Below, piece by piece: positions 1 to 7,708 of a stretch of DNA of 64,000 bases; position 1 is the stretch's first letter, and every line of letters begins with the position of its first letter. Made by a program: the position numbers and the translations under genes. This DNA comes from DASVDE01 sp963740065. GTDB taxonomy: Bacteria > Actinomycetota > Thermoleophilia > Solirubrobacterales > 70-9. The stretch spans positions 434,001 through 498,000 of the forward strand of contig CAVUCS010000001.1 of assembly GCA_963740065.1 (NCBI GenBank). Reading direction: 5' to 3'. The notes under the pieces were generated by a model that did no database searches, was not told where the DNA came from, and saw nothing but the letters and a program-made list of their open reading frames with translations.

Positions 1-477
1 ACCCCGAACACCGTGGAAAGCGGCGCCTACCGGCGGGCGCTCGAGGCCCAAGGGCGGGCCCTCGAAGTGACCGAGGTGGAGGCGCCCGACCTGGCGCCCT
101 TCATCCAAAACGGTTCCCCCTTTGATGACGACGTGATGGCGATGGCGCGCGACTATTGCGAGCCGCTGATGCGCGCCGAAGTCGACACGCTGATCCTCGG
201 CTGCACCCACTACCCACTGGTGGCGCCGATGCTGCAGCGGATCCTCGGCCGCAACGTTCGCTTGGTCAGCGGCGGGCACGCGGTCGCCGCCGCCGCGCAG
301 CGTTCGCTTGAGCGTCGCGGCCTCGCCCGCGATCCCGGCCGCGAGGGGGCATATCGCTTCCTCTGCACCGGCGAGGTCGACTCCTTCCGCGAACTTGGCA
401 CCCGGTTCTTGCAAATGCCCCTGGGCAGAGTGGAGCGGATAGAACCGCCCGTGGCCGACTACCCTTTGACTGGATGA
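1..477 (+). CDS. murI: glutamate racemase, C-terminal part (start outside window)
   Basis: Glutamate racemase interconverts L- and D-glutamate in the cytoplasm and supplies D-Glu for peptidoglycan. The reading frame is open from base 1, and its first residues (TPNTVESGAYRRAL) match the conserved TxxTVxSGAY stretch of the family, so the start lies upstream of the window. The second catalytic cysteine is in LILGCTHYPLV, about residue 69 of the visible part. The stop overlaps the next start as ATGA (474-477), so it is translationally coupled to the yqeY-like gene. The C-terminus looks complete. I am confident of the family; the N-terminal catalytic Cys cannot be seen. Confidence 0.93.
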   Translation, partial: TPNTVESGAYRRALEAQGRALEVTEVEAPDLAPFIQNGSPFDDDVMAMARDYCEPLMRAEVDTLILGCTHYPLVAPMLQRILGRNVRLVSGGHAVAAAAQRSLERRGLARDPGREGAYRFLCTGEVDSFRELGTRFLQMPLGRVERIEPPVADYPLTG

Positions 478-905
478 GCGTTCTCGAGCAAATTCAGGCA
501 GACGTGCGCACGGCGATGAAAGCCGGCGATCGCGAGCGCGCCGCGGCCCTGCGGATGATCGTCGATGCCCTCCAGCAGGACGCCAAGCTGGGGGACGGCG
601 ACGAGGTCGCGGTGCTGCAGCGTGAGCGCAAGAAGCGGCTCGAGGCCGCGGAGGCCTTTGGCGATGCCGGCCGCGAGGAGCAAGCGGGCGCCGAGCGCTC
701 CGAGGCCGACCTGATCGAGGCCTACCTGCCCCAACAGCTCTCCGACGAGGAGCTTGCCGAGCTGGTCGAGGCGGCGCTTGCGGAGACCGGAGCGACCGAA
801 CAGAAGCAGATGGGGCAAGTGATGTCGGCGTTGATGCCGAAGCTGGGGGGCCGCGCCGACGGCAAGCGGGTCAGCGCCGCGGTGCGAGAGAAGCTTGGCG
901 CGTAG
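474..905 (+). CDS. YqeY/GatB-domain-like protein
   Basis: This 143-residue soluble protein matches the YqeY family, which resembles the tail domain of GatB amidotransferase. It starts MSVLEQIQADVRTAMKAGDR, is charged and helical, and has the family signatures EAYLPQQLSDEEL in the middle and GQVMSALMPKLGGRADGKRV near the C-terminus. YqeY proteins are thought to bind tRNA-related or amidotransferase substrates, but the function is poorly defined. The ATG overlaps the murI stop by 4 nt, and the gene overlaps the downstream PhoH-like gene by about 11 nt, so it sits inside the murI-era operon. The length is normal for the family. Confidence 0.88.
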   Translation: MSVLEQIQADVRTAMKAGDRERAAALRMIVDALQQDAKLGDGDEVAVLQRERKKRLEAAEAFGDAGREEQAGAERSEADLIEAYLPQQLSDEELAELVEAALAETGATEQKQMGQVMSALMPKLGGRADGKRVSAAVREKLGA

Positions 906-1845
906 GCAGGTAACCCTCGATAACACCGTCGCCGCCGAGCTGGCGGGATCCGAGGACGCCGTGTTGCGCGCCCTACGGGGGCGCCTCGACTGCGATTTCC
1001 ATCTTCGCGGCAACGTTCTCACTCTCGACGGGGAGGGCGACGACCTGCAAACCGCCGCGACCGTGGTCGACGAGCTGGTTGACCTGATCGAGGGTGGGCA
1101 CGAGATCGCTCCCGGCACGATCGAAGCCGTGACCGGTGCGCTCGATGCGCACGAAAGCCCGGCGGAGATCCTCGAAGACGTGGTCTGGCGCCACCGCGGC
1201 ACCAAGGTCGCGCCGAAGACGCTCAATCAAAAACGCTACGTCGACTCGATTCGCAAGCACACGATCACCTTCGGTGTCGGCCCGGCCGGAACCGGAAAGA
1301 CGTTCCTCGCCGTGGCGATGGCCGCCGCGGCACTGGCCGAGCGAGAGGTGCAGCGGATCATCCTCACCCGTCCCGCGGTCGAGGCGGGGGAGCGCCTCGG
1401 CTTCCTGCCCGGTGACATCCAGGCCAAGGTTGACCCATACCTGCGCCCGCTCTTCGACGCGCTCTACGACATGCTCGACCCCGATCGCGTCAACGGCTAC
1501 TTCGAGCGCGGCGTGATCGAGGTCGCCCCGCTCGCCTTCATGCGCGGCCGCACCCTCAATGACTCCTTCGTCATTCTCGACGAGGCGCAGAACACCAGCC
1601 CGGAGCAGATGAAGATGTTCTTGACGCGGCTTGGATTCAACTCGCGGATGGTGGTCACCGGCGACGTCACCCAGGTCGATCTTCCGGCTGACCAGCGCTC
1701 CGGCTTGATCGTCGTCAGAGACATTCTCGATGCGGTTCAGGACATCTCTTTTGTCCACTTCGGCGGCGATGACGTCGTCCGCCACAAGCTGGTCCAACGC
1801 ATCGTCGCCGCCTACGGCGAGCACGCCGAGCGCGAGCGAAGTTGA
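895..1845 (+). CDS. PhoH-like ATPase
   Basis: A PhoH-family P-loop ATPase of 316 residues. The Walker A motif GPAGTGKT begins near residue 129, and the Walker B/DEAQN segment (FVILDEAQNTSPEQMKMF) and GDVTQVDLP follow, all diagnostic of PhoH. The N-terminal 100 residues form the KH-like segment seen in PhoH-like proteins. The family sits next to ybeY in many bacteria and is linked to RNA metabolism or phosphate stress, though its exact activity is unsettled. The chosen TTG start at 895 overlaps the preceding stop; no other start is nearby, and GTG 961 would remove conserved sequence. It is coupled to ybeY downstream. Confidence 0.92.
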   Translation: MARRQVTLDNTVAAELAGSEDAVLRALRGRLDCDFHLRGNVLTLDGEGDDLQTAATVVDELVDLIEGGHEIAPGTIEAVTGALDAHESPAEILEDVVWRHRGTKVAPKTLNQKRYVDSIRKHTITFGVGPAGTGKTFLAVAMAAAALAEREVQRIILTRPAVEAGERLGFLPGDIQAKVDPYLRPLFDALYDMLDPDRVNGYFERGVIEVAPLAFMRGRTLNDSFVILDEAQNTSPEQMKMFLTRLGFNSRMVVTGDVTQVDLPADQRSGLIVVRDILDAVQDISFVHFGGDDVVRHKLVQRIVAAYGEHAERERS

Positions 1846-2204
1846 GCGTCGACCTTTCCGATGTTCCTGCCGAGTTGCGCGACGCGGTCGCGGCGGCGCT
1901 CGACGCGGCGGGCGTCGCCGACGGTCACCTGGCGGTAGAGCTGCTCGGCGCCGAGCGCATCCGCGAGCTCAACCGTGAGCACCGCGGCAAAGACGCGCCG
2001 ACCGACGTGCTCGCCTTCCCGATCGATGAGGTCGCTCCGACGCCCGGCCCCCGGGAGTTGGGCGATGTAGTGATCTGTCCCGAGCACTGCTCCGACGTGA
2101 CCGAGGCCGCCGTCCATGGCGCCCTGCACCTCTGCGGCTACGACCACGAGGTCGATCAGGGCGAGATGCTCGCCCTGCAGGCTCAGGTCATGGAGGCGCT
2201 GTGA
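1842..2204 (+). CDS. ybeY: endoribonuclease YbeY, rRNA maturation factor
   Basis: YbeY is a zinc-dependent endoribonuclease involved in 16S rRNA 3'-end maturation and ribosome quality control. The metal site HGALHLCGYDHE is intact (three His in the HxxxHxxxxxH spacing), preceded by the typical strand NREHRGKDAPTDVLAFP. At 120 residues it is shorter than many YbeY proteins because it has almost no C-terminal tail. The TTG start at 1842 overlaps the phoH-like stop, and its own stop overlaps the era GTG start (GTGA, 2201-2204). The order phoH-ybeY-era is common; the CBS-domain hemolysin-like gene often found between ybeY and era is absent here. Confidence 0.94.
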   Translation: MSVDLSDVPAELRDAVAAALDAAGVADGHLAVELLGAERIRELNREHRGKDAPTDVLAFPIDEVAPTPGPRELGDVVICPEHCSDVTEAAVHGALHLCGYDHEVDQGEMLALQAQVMEAL

Positions 2205-3094
2205 CGCGCAGTGGCTTCATCGGGCTCGCCGGCCGTCCCAACGTGGGCAAGTCGACGCTGGTCAATTCGATCGTCGGCGGCCACGTCGCGATCGTCTCGA
2301 TGCGGCCGCAGACGACGCGCCGCGCGATCCGCGGCGTCGCGACCGACACGGTGGCCGGTCACCAACTCGTCCTCGTCGACCTGCCCGGTGTGCAGCGACC
2401 CCGCGATGTACTCACCGAGAGGATGCAACGCCGGGTCGAGCGCGAATTGGCCGACTCCGACGTCGCCCTTTTTGTGATCAACGGCGAGCAAGGAGTCGGT
2501 CCGGGGGACCGTTTCATCGCTCGAGCACTTCTAGGTGCCGGCGCCGACATGCCGGTGATCTGTGTCGTCAACAAGGCTGACCTACTGGGGCCGAACGAAC
2601 TGGTCCCGGTACTGGCTGAAGCAGCCGAGTTGGGCGGGGTGGACGAGGTTTTCCCAATCAGCGCCCGCACCGGGGAGGGGCTGAAGCCACTGGTTGCGCG
2701 CCTGGGTGAATTGGTCCCCGAGGGGGCCTATCTCTATCCGCCTGAGGACAGCAGTGACCAGTCCAGTGAGGTCTTGCTTGCCGAGTTGATCCGCGAACAG
2801 GTGCTCAACCGCACCCGGGAAGAGATTCCGCACTCGGTTGAGGTCTCGGTCAGAGAGATTTCGACCCGCGAGGACGGCCTTATTACTGTCGCCGCCGAAA
2901 TTTGGGCGGAGACCGAATCGCAAAAGGGCATCCTGATCGGCAAGGGCGGCGCCAAGATCGGCGAGGTCGGCGCCGCCGCCCGTCGCTCGCTCGAGCAGGA
3001 GCTGGGCGCCCAGGTCCACCTCGACCTCCAGGTCAGGGTCAAACGCCGCTGGCGCCGGGACAAAGATCTGTTGGATCGGTTGGGGATTGAGTAG
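2201..3094 (+). CDS. era: GTPase Era
   Basis: Era is a GTPase that binds the 3' end of 16S rRNA and acts in 30S assembly. The 297-residue protein has G1 (GRPNVGKST, residues 11-19), the T-rich switch (PQTTRR), G3 (DLPGVQ), G4 (NKAD) and G5 (ISAR). A C-terminal KH domain has the GKGGAKIGEVG loop, then the strand LQVRVKRRWRRD typical of Era. The GTG start overlaps the ybeY stop by 4 nt. Only 17 nt separate its stop from hisIE, so transcription may run on into the his/trp block. Confidence 0.97.
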   Translation: MTRSGFIGLAGRPNVGKSTLVNSIVGGHVAIVSMRPQTTRRAIRGVATDTVAGHQLVLVDLPGVQRPRDVLTERMQRRVERELADSDVALFVINGEQGVGPGDRFIARALLGAGADMPVICVVNKADLLGPNELVPVLAEAAELGGVDEVFPISARTGEGLKPLVARLGELVPEGAYLYPPEDSSDQSSEVLLAELIREQVLNRTREEIPHSVEVSVREISTREDGLITVAAEIWAETESQKGILIGKGGAKIGEVGAAARRSLEQELGAQVHLDLQVRVKRRWRRDKDLLDRLGIE

Positions 3095-3111
3095 ACAATT
3101 ACGATGCGTTG

Positions 3112-3723
3112 ATGTTTCCCGAGGTCAATTTCGATCAGCGCGGCCTGGCGCCGTGCGTTGCGCAGGACTTCGCCACCGGCGAGGTGCTGACGCTTGCCTA
3201 TGTCAACGAGGAGTCCCTGCGTCTGAGCGTGGAGACGGGAGACCTGCACTTCTACAGCCGCTCGCGCGAGGAGATTTGGCGCAAAGGCGAGACTTCCGGC
3301 AACTTCCTGCGACTGCGCCAGCTTCGCTACGACTGCGACGGGGACGCGATCGTCGCATTGGTCCAGCCCACCGGCCCCGCCTGTCACACGGGCGAGCGCA
3401 GCTGCTTTTATCGCGAGCTGGGCGACGGTGAACGCGCGCCGGTCGCCCACGAGGCATTGGCGGAACTGGAGCGCACGCTGCGCGCTCGCGCGGCCGAGCG
3501 TCCCGAGGGCAGCTACACCGTGAAGCTGCTCGATGATCCGGCGCTGATCGGCGAGAAGGTCGAGGAGGAGGCCGAGGAAGTGGTGCGCGCCGCTCGCGAG
3601 GAGTCCGACGAGCGCGTTGCAGAGGAGGCCGCCGACCTGCTCTACCACTTGAGTGTGCTGCTGGCCGCGCGCGAGGTTCCCCAGTCCGCCGTGATGGAAG
3701 TGCTTAATGGCCGTCGCCGCTGA
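3112..3723 (+). CDS. hisI: bifunctional phosphoribosyl-AMP cyclohydrolase / phosphoribosyl-ATP pyrophosphatase (HisIE)
   Basis: A two-domain histidine-biosynthesis enzyme. Residues 1-110 are the HisI cyclohydrolase, with HFYSRSREEIWRKGETSGN, the metal-binding DCDGDA and the Zn-ligand cysteines in GPACHTGERSCFYRE. Residues 120-203 are the HisE pyrophosphohydrolase (SYTVKLLDD, KVEEEAEEVV, EEAADLLYHLSVLL). It catalyses steps 2 and 3 from PR-ATP. ATG 3112 is preferred over the adjacent in-frame TTG 3109. Many actinobacteria keep hisI and hisE separate, so the fusion is a useful taxonomic hint. It overlaps trpE by 17 nt and looks co-transcribed with the tryptophan genes; no other his gene is in the window. 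Confidence 0.93.
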   Translation: MFPEVNFDQRGLAPCVAQDFATGEVLTLAYVNEESLRLSVETGDLHFYSRSREEIWRKGETSGNFLRLRQLRYDCDGDAIVALVQPTGPACHTGERSCFYRELGDGERAPVAHEALAELERTLRARAAERPEGSYTVKLLDDPALIGEKVEEEAEEVVRAAREESDERVAEEAADLLYHLSVLLAAREVPQSAVMEVLNGRRR

Positions 3724-5239
3724 AAGCGAGCTGCGACTTGAGCCGAGCCTCGACGAGGCGCGGGAGTTGGCCGAAGAAGGCAACGTCGTCCCGATCAGGG
3801 CGCGGTTCATCGACGACTGCGAGACGCCGGTCTCCGCCTTCCTCAAGCTCCGCGCCGGGGAGCCGGATGGGGCGCCTTGTTTCCTGTTGGAGTCAGCCGA
3901 GCAGGGCCAGGTCGGCCGCTACTCGTTCGTCGGGCTGAGGCCGCGGGCGTTGTTGCGCTGGAGCGACGGAGTGCTTTCGGAGTGGAGCGGTGAAGCGCCG
4001 CCCGACGGCCCGACCCGCAGCGATCCTGCACCGGACCCTTACGCGGCCGTCGCCGCCCGTCTTGGCGAGTACCAGCCGGCGCCGGTCGAGGGTCTGCCGC
4101 CCTTCGTCGGCGGCGCCGTCGGCCTCTTCGGCTACGACCTGGTCCGAACGGTGGAGCCGCTCGGGGAGCCAAATCCCGACCCGCTTGGGCTGCCCGACCT
4201 GGCGCTGATGGTGACCGACGCGATGGTGATCTTCGACCACTTGCAGCATGAGTTGACGATCCTCGCCTGCGCCTTCACGGACGACGAGGGCGGAATCGAC
4301 GCCGCCTATGAGCGGGCCGCCGCGACAATCGCCGAGATGCAAGGCAGGCTGCGCGGTGCGGTGCCGGCCCCGGAGCACTCCACGGTCTCCGAGGCGCCGG
4401 AGTTCGTTTCCAACATGAAGCGCGAGGAGTTTGAGGCCGCGGTCGCGCGGATCATCGAGTACGTGCATGCCGGCGATGCCTTTCAGGTCGTTCCCTCGCA
4501 GCGCTTCTCGGCCCCGGCACCGGTCGAGGCCTTCTCGGTATACCGCGGCCTGCGGGCGGTTAACCCATCGCCCTACATGTACTTCCTTGAATTCGGTGAC
4601 TTCCAGATCGCCGGCGCCTCACCGGAGCCGCTGGTCAAGGTCAGCGGCAACCGGGTCGAGGCGCGGCCGATTGCCGGCACCTCGCCCCGCGGTCGTAGCG
4701 CGGATGAGGATCGCCGCCTCGCCGAGAAGTTGATCAATGACCCGAAGGAGCGGGCCGAGCACGTGATGCTGGTCGACCTCGGCCGCAATGACCTGGGCCG
4801 CGTCTGCGAATACGGCAGCGTCAATGTCGACGAGCTGATGGTGGTCGAGACCTACTCTCACGTTCTTCACATCGTCAGTCAGGTCTCCGGCACCCTGCGC
4901 CAAGGTGTCAGCGCCCTCGACGTCCTGCGCTCGACTCTGCCGGTGGGAACTCTCTCGGGGGCGCCGAAGGTGCGGGCGATGCAGATCATCGACGAGCTTG
5001 AGCCAGTCAAGCGCTGCGGCTACGGCGGCGCGATCGGCTACCTCGCCTGGGACGGTGACCTCGATACCGCGGTCCACATCCGCACTGTCGTCGTCAAGGA
5101 CGGTCAACTGCATGTGCAGGCCGGCGGCGGCACCGTTGCCGATGCCAAACCAGCGAACGAGTACAACGAGTCGGTGAACAAGGCTAGGGCTGTCTTTCGC
5201 GCCGTCCAAGTCGCCTGCGAACAGCCGGATTGGGCATGA
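3707..5239 (+). CDS. trpE: anthranilate synthase component I
   Basis: TrpE converts chorismate to anthranilate using ammonia delivered by TrpG. This 510-residue protein has the N-terminal regulatory region with YSFVGLRP, where the Trp-binding LLES-type motif appears as FLLESAEQG, and the chorismate-binding domain with NPSPYMYFLEFGDFQIAGASPE, RPIAGTSPRG, LVDLGRNDLGRV, TLSGAPKVRAM and GYGGAIGYL. The feedback motif suggests normal tryptophan inhibition. ATG 3707 lies inside the hisIE end, and the stop overlaps trpG as ATGA. The N-terminus is about 20 residues longer than in many TrpE proteins. Confidence 0.96.
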   Translation: MAVAAESELRLEPSLDEARELAEEGNVVPIRARFIDDCETPVSAFLKLRAGEPDGAPCFLLESAEQGQVGRYSFVGLRPRALLRWSDGVLSEWSGEAPPDGPTRSDPAPDPYAAVAARLGEYQPAPVEGLPPFVGGAVGLFGYDLVRTVEPLGEPNPDPLGLPDLALMVTDAMVIFDHLQHELTILACAFTDDEGGIDAAYERAAATIAEMQGRLRGAVPAPEHSTVSEAPEFVSNMKREEFEAAVARIIEYVHAGDAFQVVPSQRFSAPAPVEAFSVYRGLRAVNPSPYMYFLEFGDFQIAGASPEPLVKVSGNRVEARPIAGTSPRGRSADEDRRLAEKLINDPKERAEHVMLVDLGRNDLGRVCEYGSVNVDELMVVETYSHVLHIVSQVSGTLRQGVSALDVLRSTLPVGTLSGAPKVRAMQIIDELEPVKRCGYGGAIGYLAWDGDLDTAVHIRTVVVKDGQLHVQAGGGTVADAKPANEYNESVNKARAVFRAVQVACEQPDWA

Positions 5240-5805
5240 CCATGCGCGTGCTCGTAATCGACAATTACGACTCTTTCACCTACAACCTCGTCCAGTATCT
5301 GGGCGAGCTTGGGGCGGAGATCGAGGTCGTCCGCAACGACAAGGCTGAGGTCGGAGACCTGCTTGAGCGTGGTGCTGAGCGCTTGGTGGTCTCTCCGGGA
5401 CCCTGCACCCCAGCTGAGGCCGGGATTTCCGGCGCCGCGATCCGCGCCTTCGCCGAGGCCGGCACGCCGGTGCTCGGAGTCTGTCTCGGCCATCAGGCGA
5501 TGGTCGAGGTCTTCGGCGGTAAAGTCGTCCAGGGCGAGCCGATCCACGGCAAGGACGCCGAGATCAAACACGACGGCAAGACGATCTACGCCGGCCTACC
5601 GAGCCCGATGGTCGCCGGCCGCTACCACTCGCTTGTCGCCGATCCCGACCTTCCCGATGAGCTTGAGCTGACCGCCACTCTGGGCGAGATTGTGATGGGC
5701 GCCCGTCATCGGGAGCTGCCGGCCGAGGGGGTTCAGTTCCATCCTGAGTCGGTGCTGACCCCGCAAGGGAAACACCTGCTGAAGAACTTCCTCGGGGAGG
5801 GCTGA
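5236..5805 (+). CDS. trpG: anthranilate synthase component II (glutamine amidotransferase)
   Basis: A class-I glutamine amidotransferase of about 189 residues that feeds ammonia to TrpE. It has IDNYDSFTYNLVQYLGELG at the N-terminus, VVSPGPCTPAEAG, the nucleophile Cys in GVCLGHQA and the catalytic His-Glu in VQFHPESVLT. I chose ATG 5236, which overlaps the trpE stop as ATGA; TTG 5230 and ATG 5242 are also in frame. PabA/TrpG enzymes can serve both folate and tryptophan, but its position between trpE and trpD favours TrpG. TGATG overlap with trpD. Confidence 0.95.
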   Translation: MTMRVLVIDNYDSFTYNLVQYLGELGAEIEVVRNDKAEVGDLLERGAERLVVSPGPCTPAEAGISGAAIRAFAEAGTPVLGVCLGHQAMVEVFGGKVVQGEPIHGKDAEIKHDGKTIYAGLPSPMVAGRYHSLVADPDLPDELELTATLGEIVMGARHRELPAEGVQFHPESVLTPQGKHLLKNFLGEG

Positions 5806-6833
5806 TGCCGAACGAGGTCGTGACCCGGGCGATCGACGCGGTGTGCCGCGGCGACCATCTCACCTCCGACCACGCATCGGCGGTCCTCTCGGAGATCATG
5901 GAGGGGCGAACCGACCCGGTCCAGACCGGCGCTTTTTTGATCGCCCTGCGGGCGAAGGGGGAGACGGTTCCTGAGCTGGTCGGCCTGGCGCGGACGATGC
6001 GCCGGCTGGCCTCCCACGTGCACACCGAGCGCGCCGAGCTGGTGGATACCGCCGGCACCGGCGGCGGGCCGTCAACCTTCAACGTCTCGACCACCGCGGC
6101 GCTCGTCGCCGCCGGCGCCGGTTGCGCGGTCGCCAAGCACGGCAATCGCTCCAACACCAGCAAATGCGGCTCCGCCGATCTGCTGGAAGCGCTCGGCGTC
6201 AATATCGACCTCGAGCCCGATGCCGTTGCCCGCTGTATCGAGGAGATCGGGTTCGGCTTCATGTTCGCGCCACGCCACCACGCCGCGATGGCCCACGTCG
6301 TTCCGGTCCGCAAAGAGTTGGGAGTGCGGACGATCTTTAACTTCCTCGGGCCGCTGACCAACCCGGCCGGCGCCGATCGACAGCTACTTGGAGTCTCCGA
6401 TCGCCATTACCAAGAGACGATCGCCGAGGCGCTGGTGACGCTGGGGAGCGAACGAGCGATGGTCGTCGCCGCTGACGACGGACTGGACGAGCTCTCGATC
6501 GCGTCGCGGACGCGGGTGATCGAGGTCGTCGACGGGGGAACAGCTGAGTGGTTCGTCGAGCCCGGCGATTTTGGCCTCGGTGAGGCGACGTTGGAGGAGG
6601 TTGCCGGAGGCACACCGGAAGAGAACGCCGCCGCCTCTCGCGGGGTATTGGACGGCGAAAGTGGCCCGCGCCGTGACTTGGTCATGCTCAATGCGGGTGC
6701 TGCGATCTACGTCGGCGGGGGAGCGGAAAGCCTCGAGGATGGGATCGTCAAGGCGGTCGATGCAGTTGATTCGGGCGCGGCTGGCGGCATCCTCGACCGG
6801 CTTATCGCTGCGACCGCCGCCTCCGCCGACTAA
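5805..6833 (+). CDS. trpD: anthranilate phosphoribosyltransferase
   Basis: TrpD transfers phosphoribose from PRPP to anthranilate. The 342-residue protein carries DTAGTGGGPSTFNVST (PRPP-binding GTGGD-like loop), AKHGNRSNTSKCGSADLLEALGV and GFMFAPRHHAAM, in the usual order. The ATG overlaps the trpG stop. The length and motifs are normal, with the helical N-terminal dimerisation region at residues 1-70. It is followed by a 20-nt gap and trpC. The nearest -10-like element is TAATCT around the trpD stop, too far from trpC to be a convincing leaderless promoter. Confidence 0.96.
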   Translation: MPNEVVTRAIDAVCRGDHLTSDHASAVLSEIMEGRTDPVQTGAFLIALRAKGETVPELVGLARTMRRLASHVHTERAELVDTAGTGGGPSTFNVSTTAALVAAGAGCAVAKHGNRSNTSKCGSADLLEALGVNIDLEPDAVARCIEEIGFGFMFAPRHHAAMAHVVPVRKELGVRTIFNFLGPLTNPAGADRQLLGVSDRHYQETIAEALVTLGSERAMVVAADDGLDELSIASRTRVIEVVDGGTAEWFVEPGDFGLGEATLEEVAGGTPEENAAASRGVLDGESGPRRDLVMLNAGAAIYVGGGAESLEDGIVKAVDAVDSGAAGGILDRLIAATAASAD

Positions 6834-6854
6834 TCTCTGCTCCCTCAAGTGGGA

Positions 6855-7655
6855 ATGATCGAGCAGCTCATCTCCGCGGCGCGTGAGGGGGTGGATGACC
6901 GCCGTAAGGCGGTTCCACAAGCCGACCTCGAGTCGCAGCTCCATGCTCGCGGCGAGGATCGTCCCTTCAGCGAGGCGCTGGTGCGCCCTGGGCTTTCCTT
7001 GATCGCCGAGTTCAAGCGGCGTTCTCCGAGCGCCGGTGAGATCTCCGCCTCGGCGACGATCGCCGATCAGGTCACCGCTTACGAGCGTGGTGGCGCGGCC
7101 GCTCTCTCGGTACTCACCGACGAGCGGCATTTCGGTGGCTCACTGGAGGACCTGCGCGCGGCGCGTGCCGCCTGTGACCTGCCGATCCTGCGCAAGGACT
7201 TCATCGTCGATCCCTACCAGCTGTATGAGGCGGCGGTGAATGGCGCTGACGCGGTGCTGCTGATCGCTTGGGCGCTCGACGACCACCGACTGCGAGCGCT
7301 CTACGACGAGGCGCGGGCGCTGGACCTCGACTGCCTTGTAGAGGTCCACGACGAGGGGGAGCTGCAGCGGGCGCTGAAGCTTGACGCCGAAGTGATCGGG
7401 ATCAATAACCGCAACCTCGACCAAGGGACCGTCGACATCGCGACCACCTATGAGCTGATGCCGGACGTGCCGGCCGGCAAGACAGTGGTCGCCGAGAGCG
7501 GCATCTCGACCCGCGCCGAGCTGGAGGAACTTGAGCGCGTCGGCGTCGACGCGGTGTTGATCGGCTCGGCGCTGATGACGGTCGACGATCCCGAGGGCAA
7601 GGTTCGCGAGCTGACCGGCGCCGACGAGAGCACTCGCGAGCACCATCTTCCGTAG
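6855..7655 (+). CDS. trpC: indole-3-glycerol phosphate synthase
   Basis: TrpC closes the indole ring of CdRP to give indole-3-glycerol phosphate. This (beta/alpha)8 enzyme of about 266 residues has LIAEFKRRSPSAGEIS (substrate Lys), the strand ALSVLTDERHFGGS, PILRKDFIVDPYQ (catalytic Lys), IGINNRNLDQGTVD and VAESGISTRAELEEL. GTG 6849 and ATG 6855 are both possible; neither has a clear ribosome binding site, and I prefer ATG. A 53-nt gap follows before htrA. The gene is intact and monofunctional, not fused to trpF, which lies separately downstream. Confidence 0.95.
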   Translation: MIEQLISAAREGVDDRRKAVPQADLESQLHARGEDRPFSEALVRPGLSLIAEFKRRSPSAGEISASATIADQVTAYERGGAAALSVLTDERHFGGSLEDLRAARAACDLPILRKDFIVDPYQLYEAAVNGADAVLLIAWALDDHRLRALYDEARALDLDCLVEVHDEGELQRALKLDAEVIGINNRNLDQGTVDIATTYELMPDVPAGKTVVAESGISTRAELEELERVGVDAVLIGSALMTVDDPEGKVRELTGADESTREHHLP

Positions 7656-7665
7656 TGAATTTAAA

Positions 7666-7695
7666 GAGCCTTAGGTAGGTCTTTAGAGAAGGCTC
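7666..7695. other. small inverted repeat between trpC and htrA
   Basis: GAGCCTT (7666-7672) and AAGGCTC (7689-7695) form a 7-bp stem with a 16-nt loop. A competing stem TAAAG (7662-7666) with CTTTA (7681-7685) overlaps it. There is no T tract, so a terminator is doubtful. It could be a processing or attenuation element that sets HtrA apart from the trp genes. Confidence 0.3.
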
Positions 7696-7708
7696 AACGG
7701 CGCTGCGC

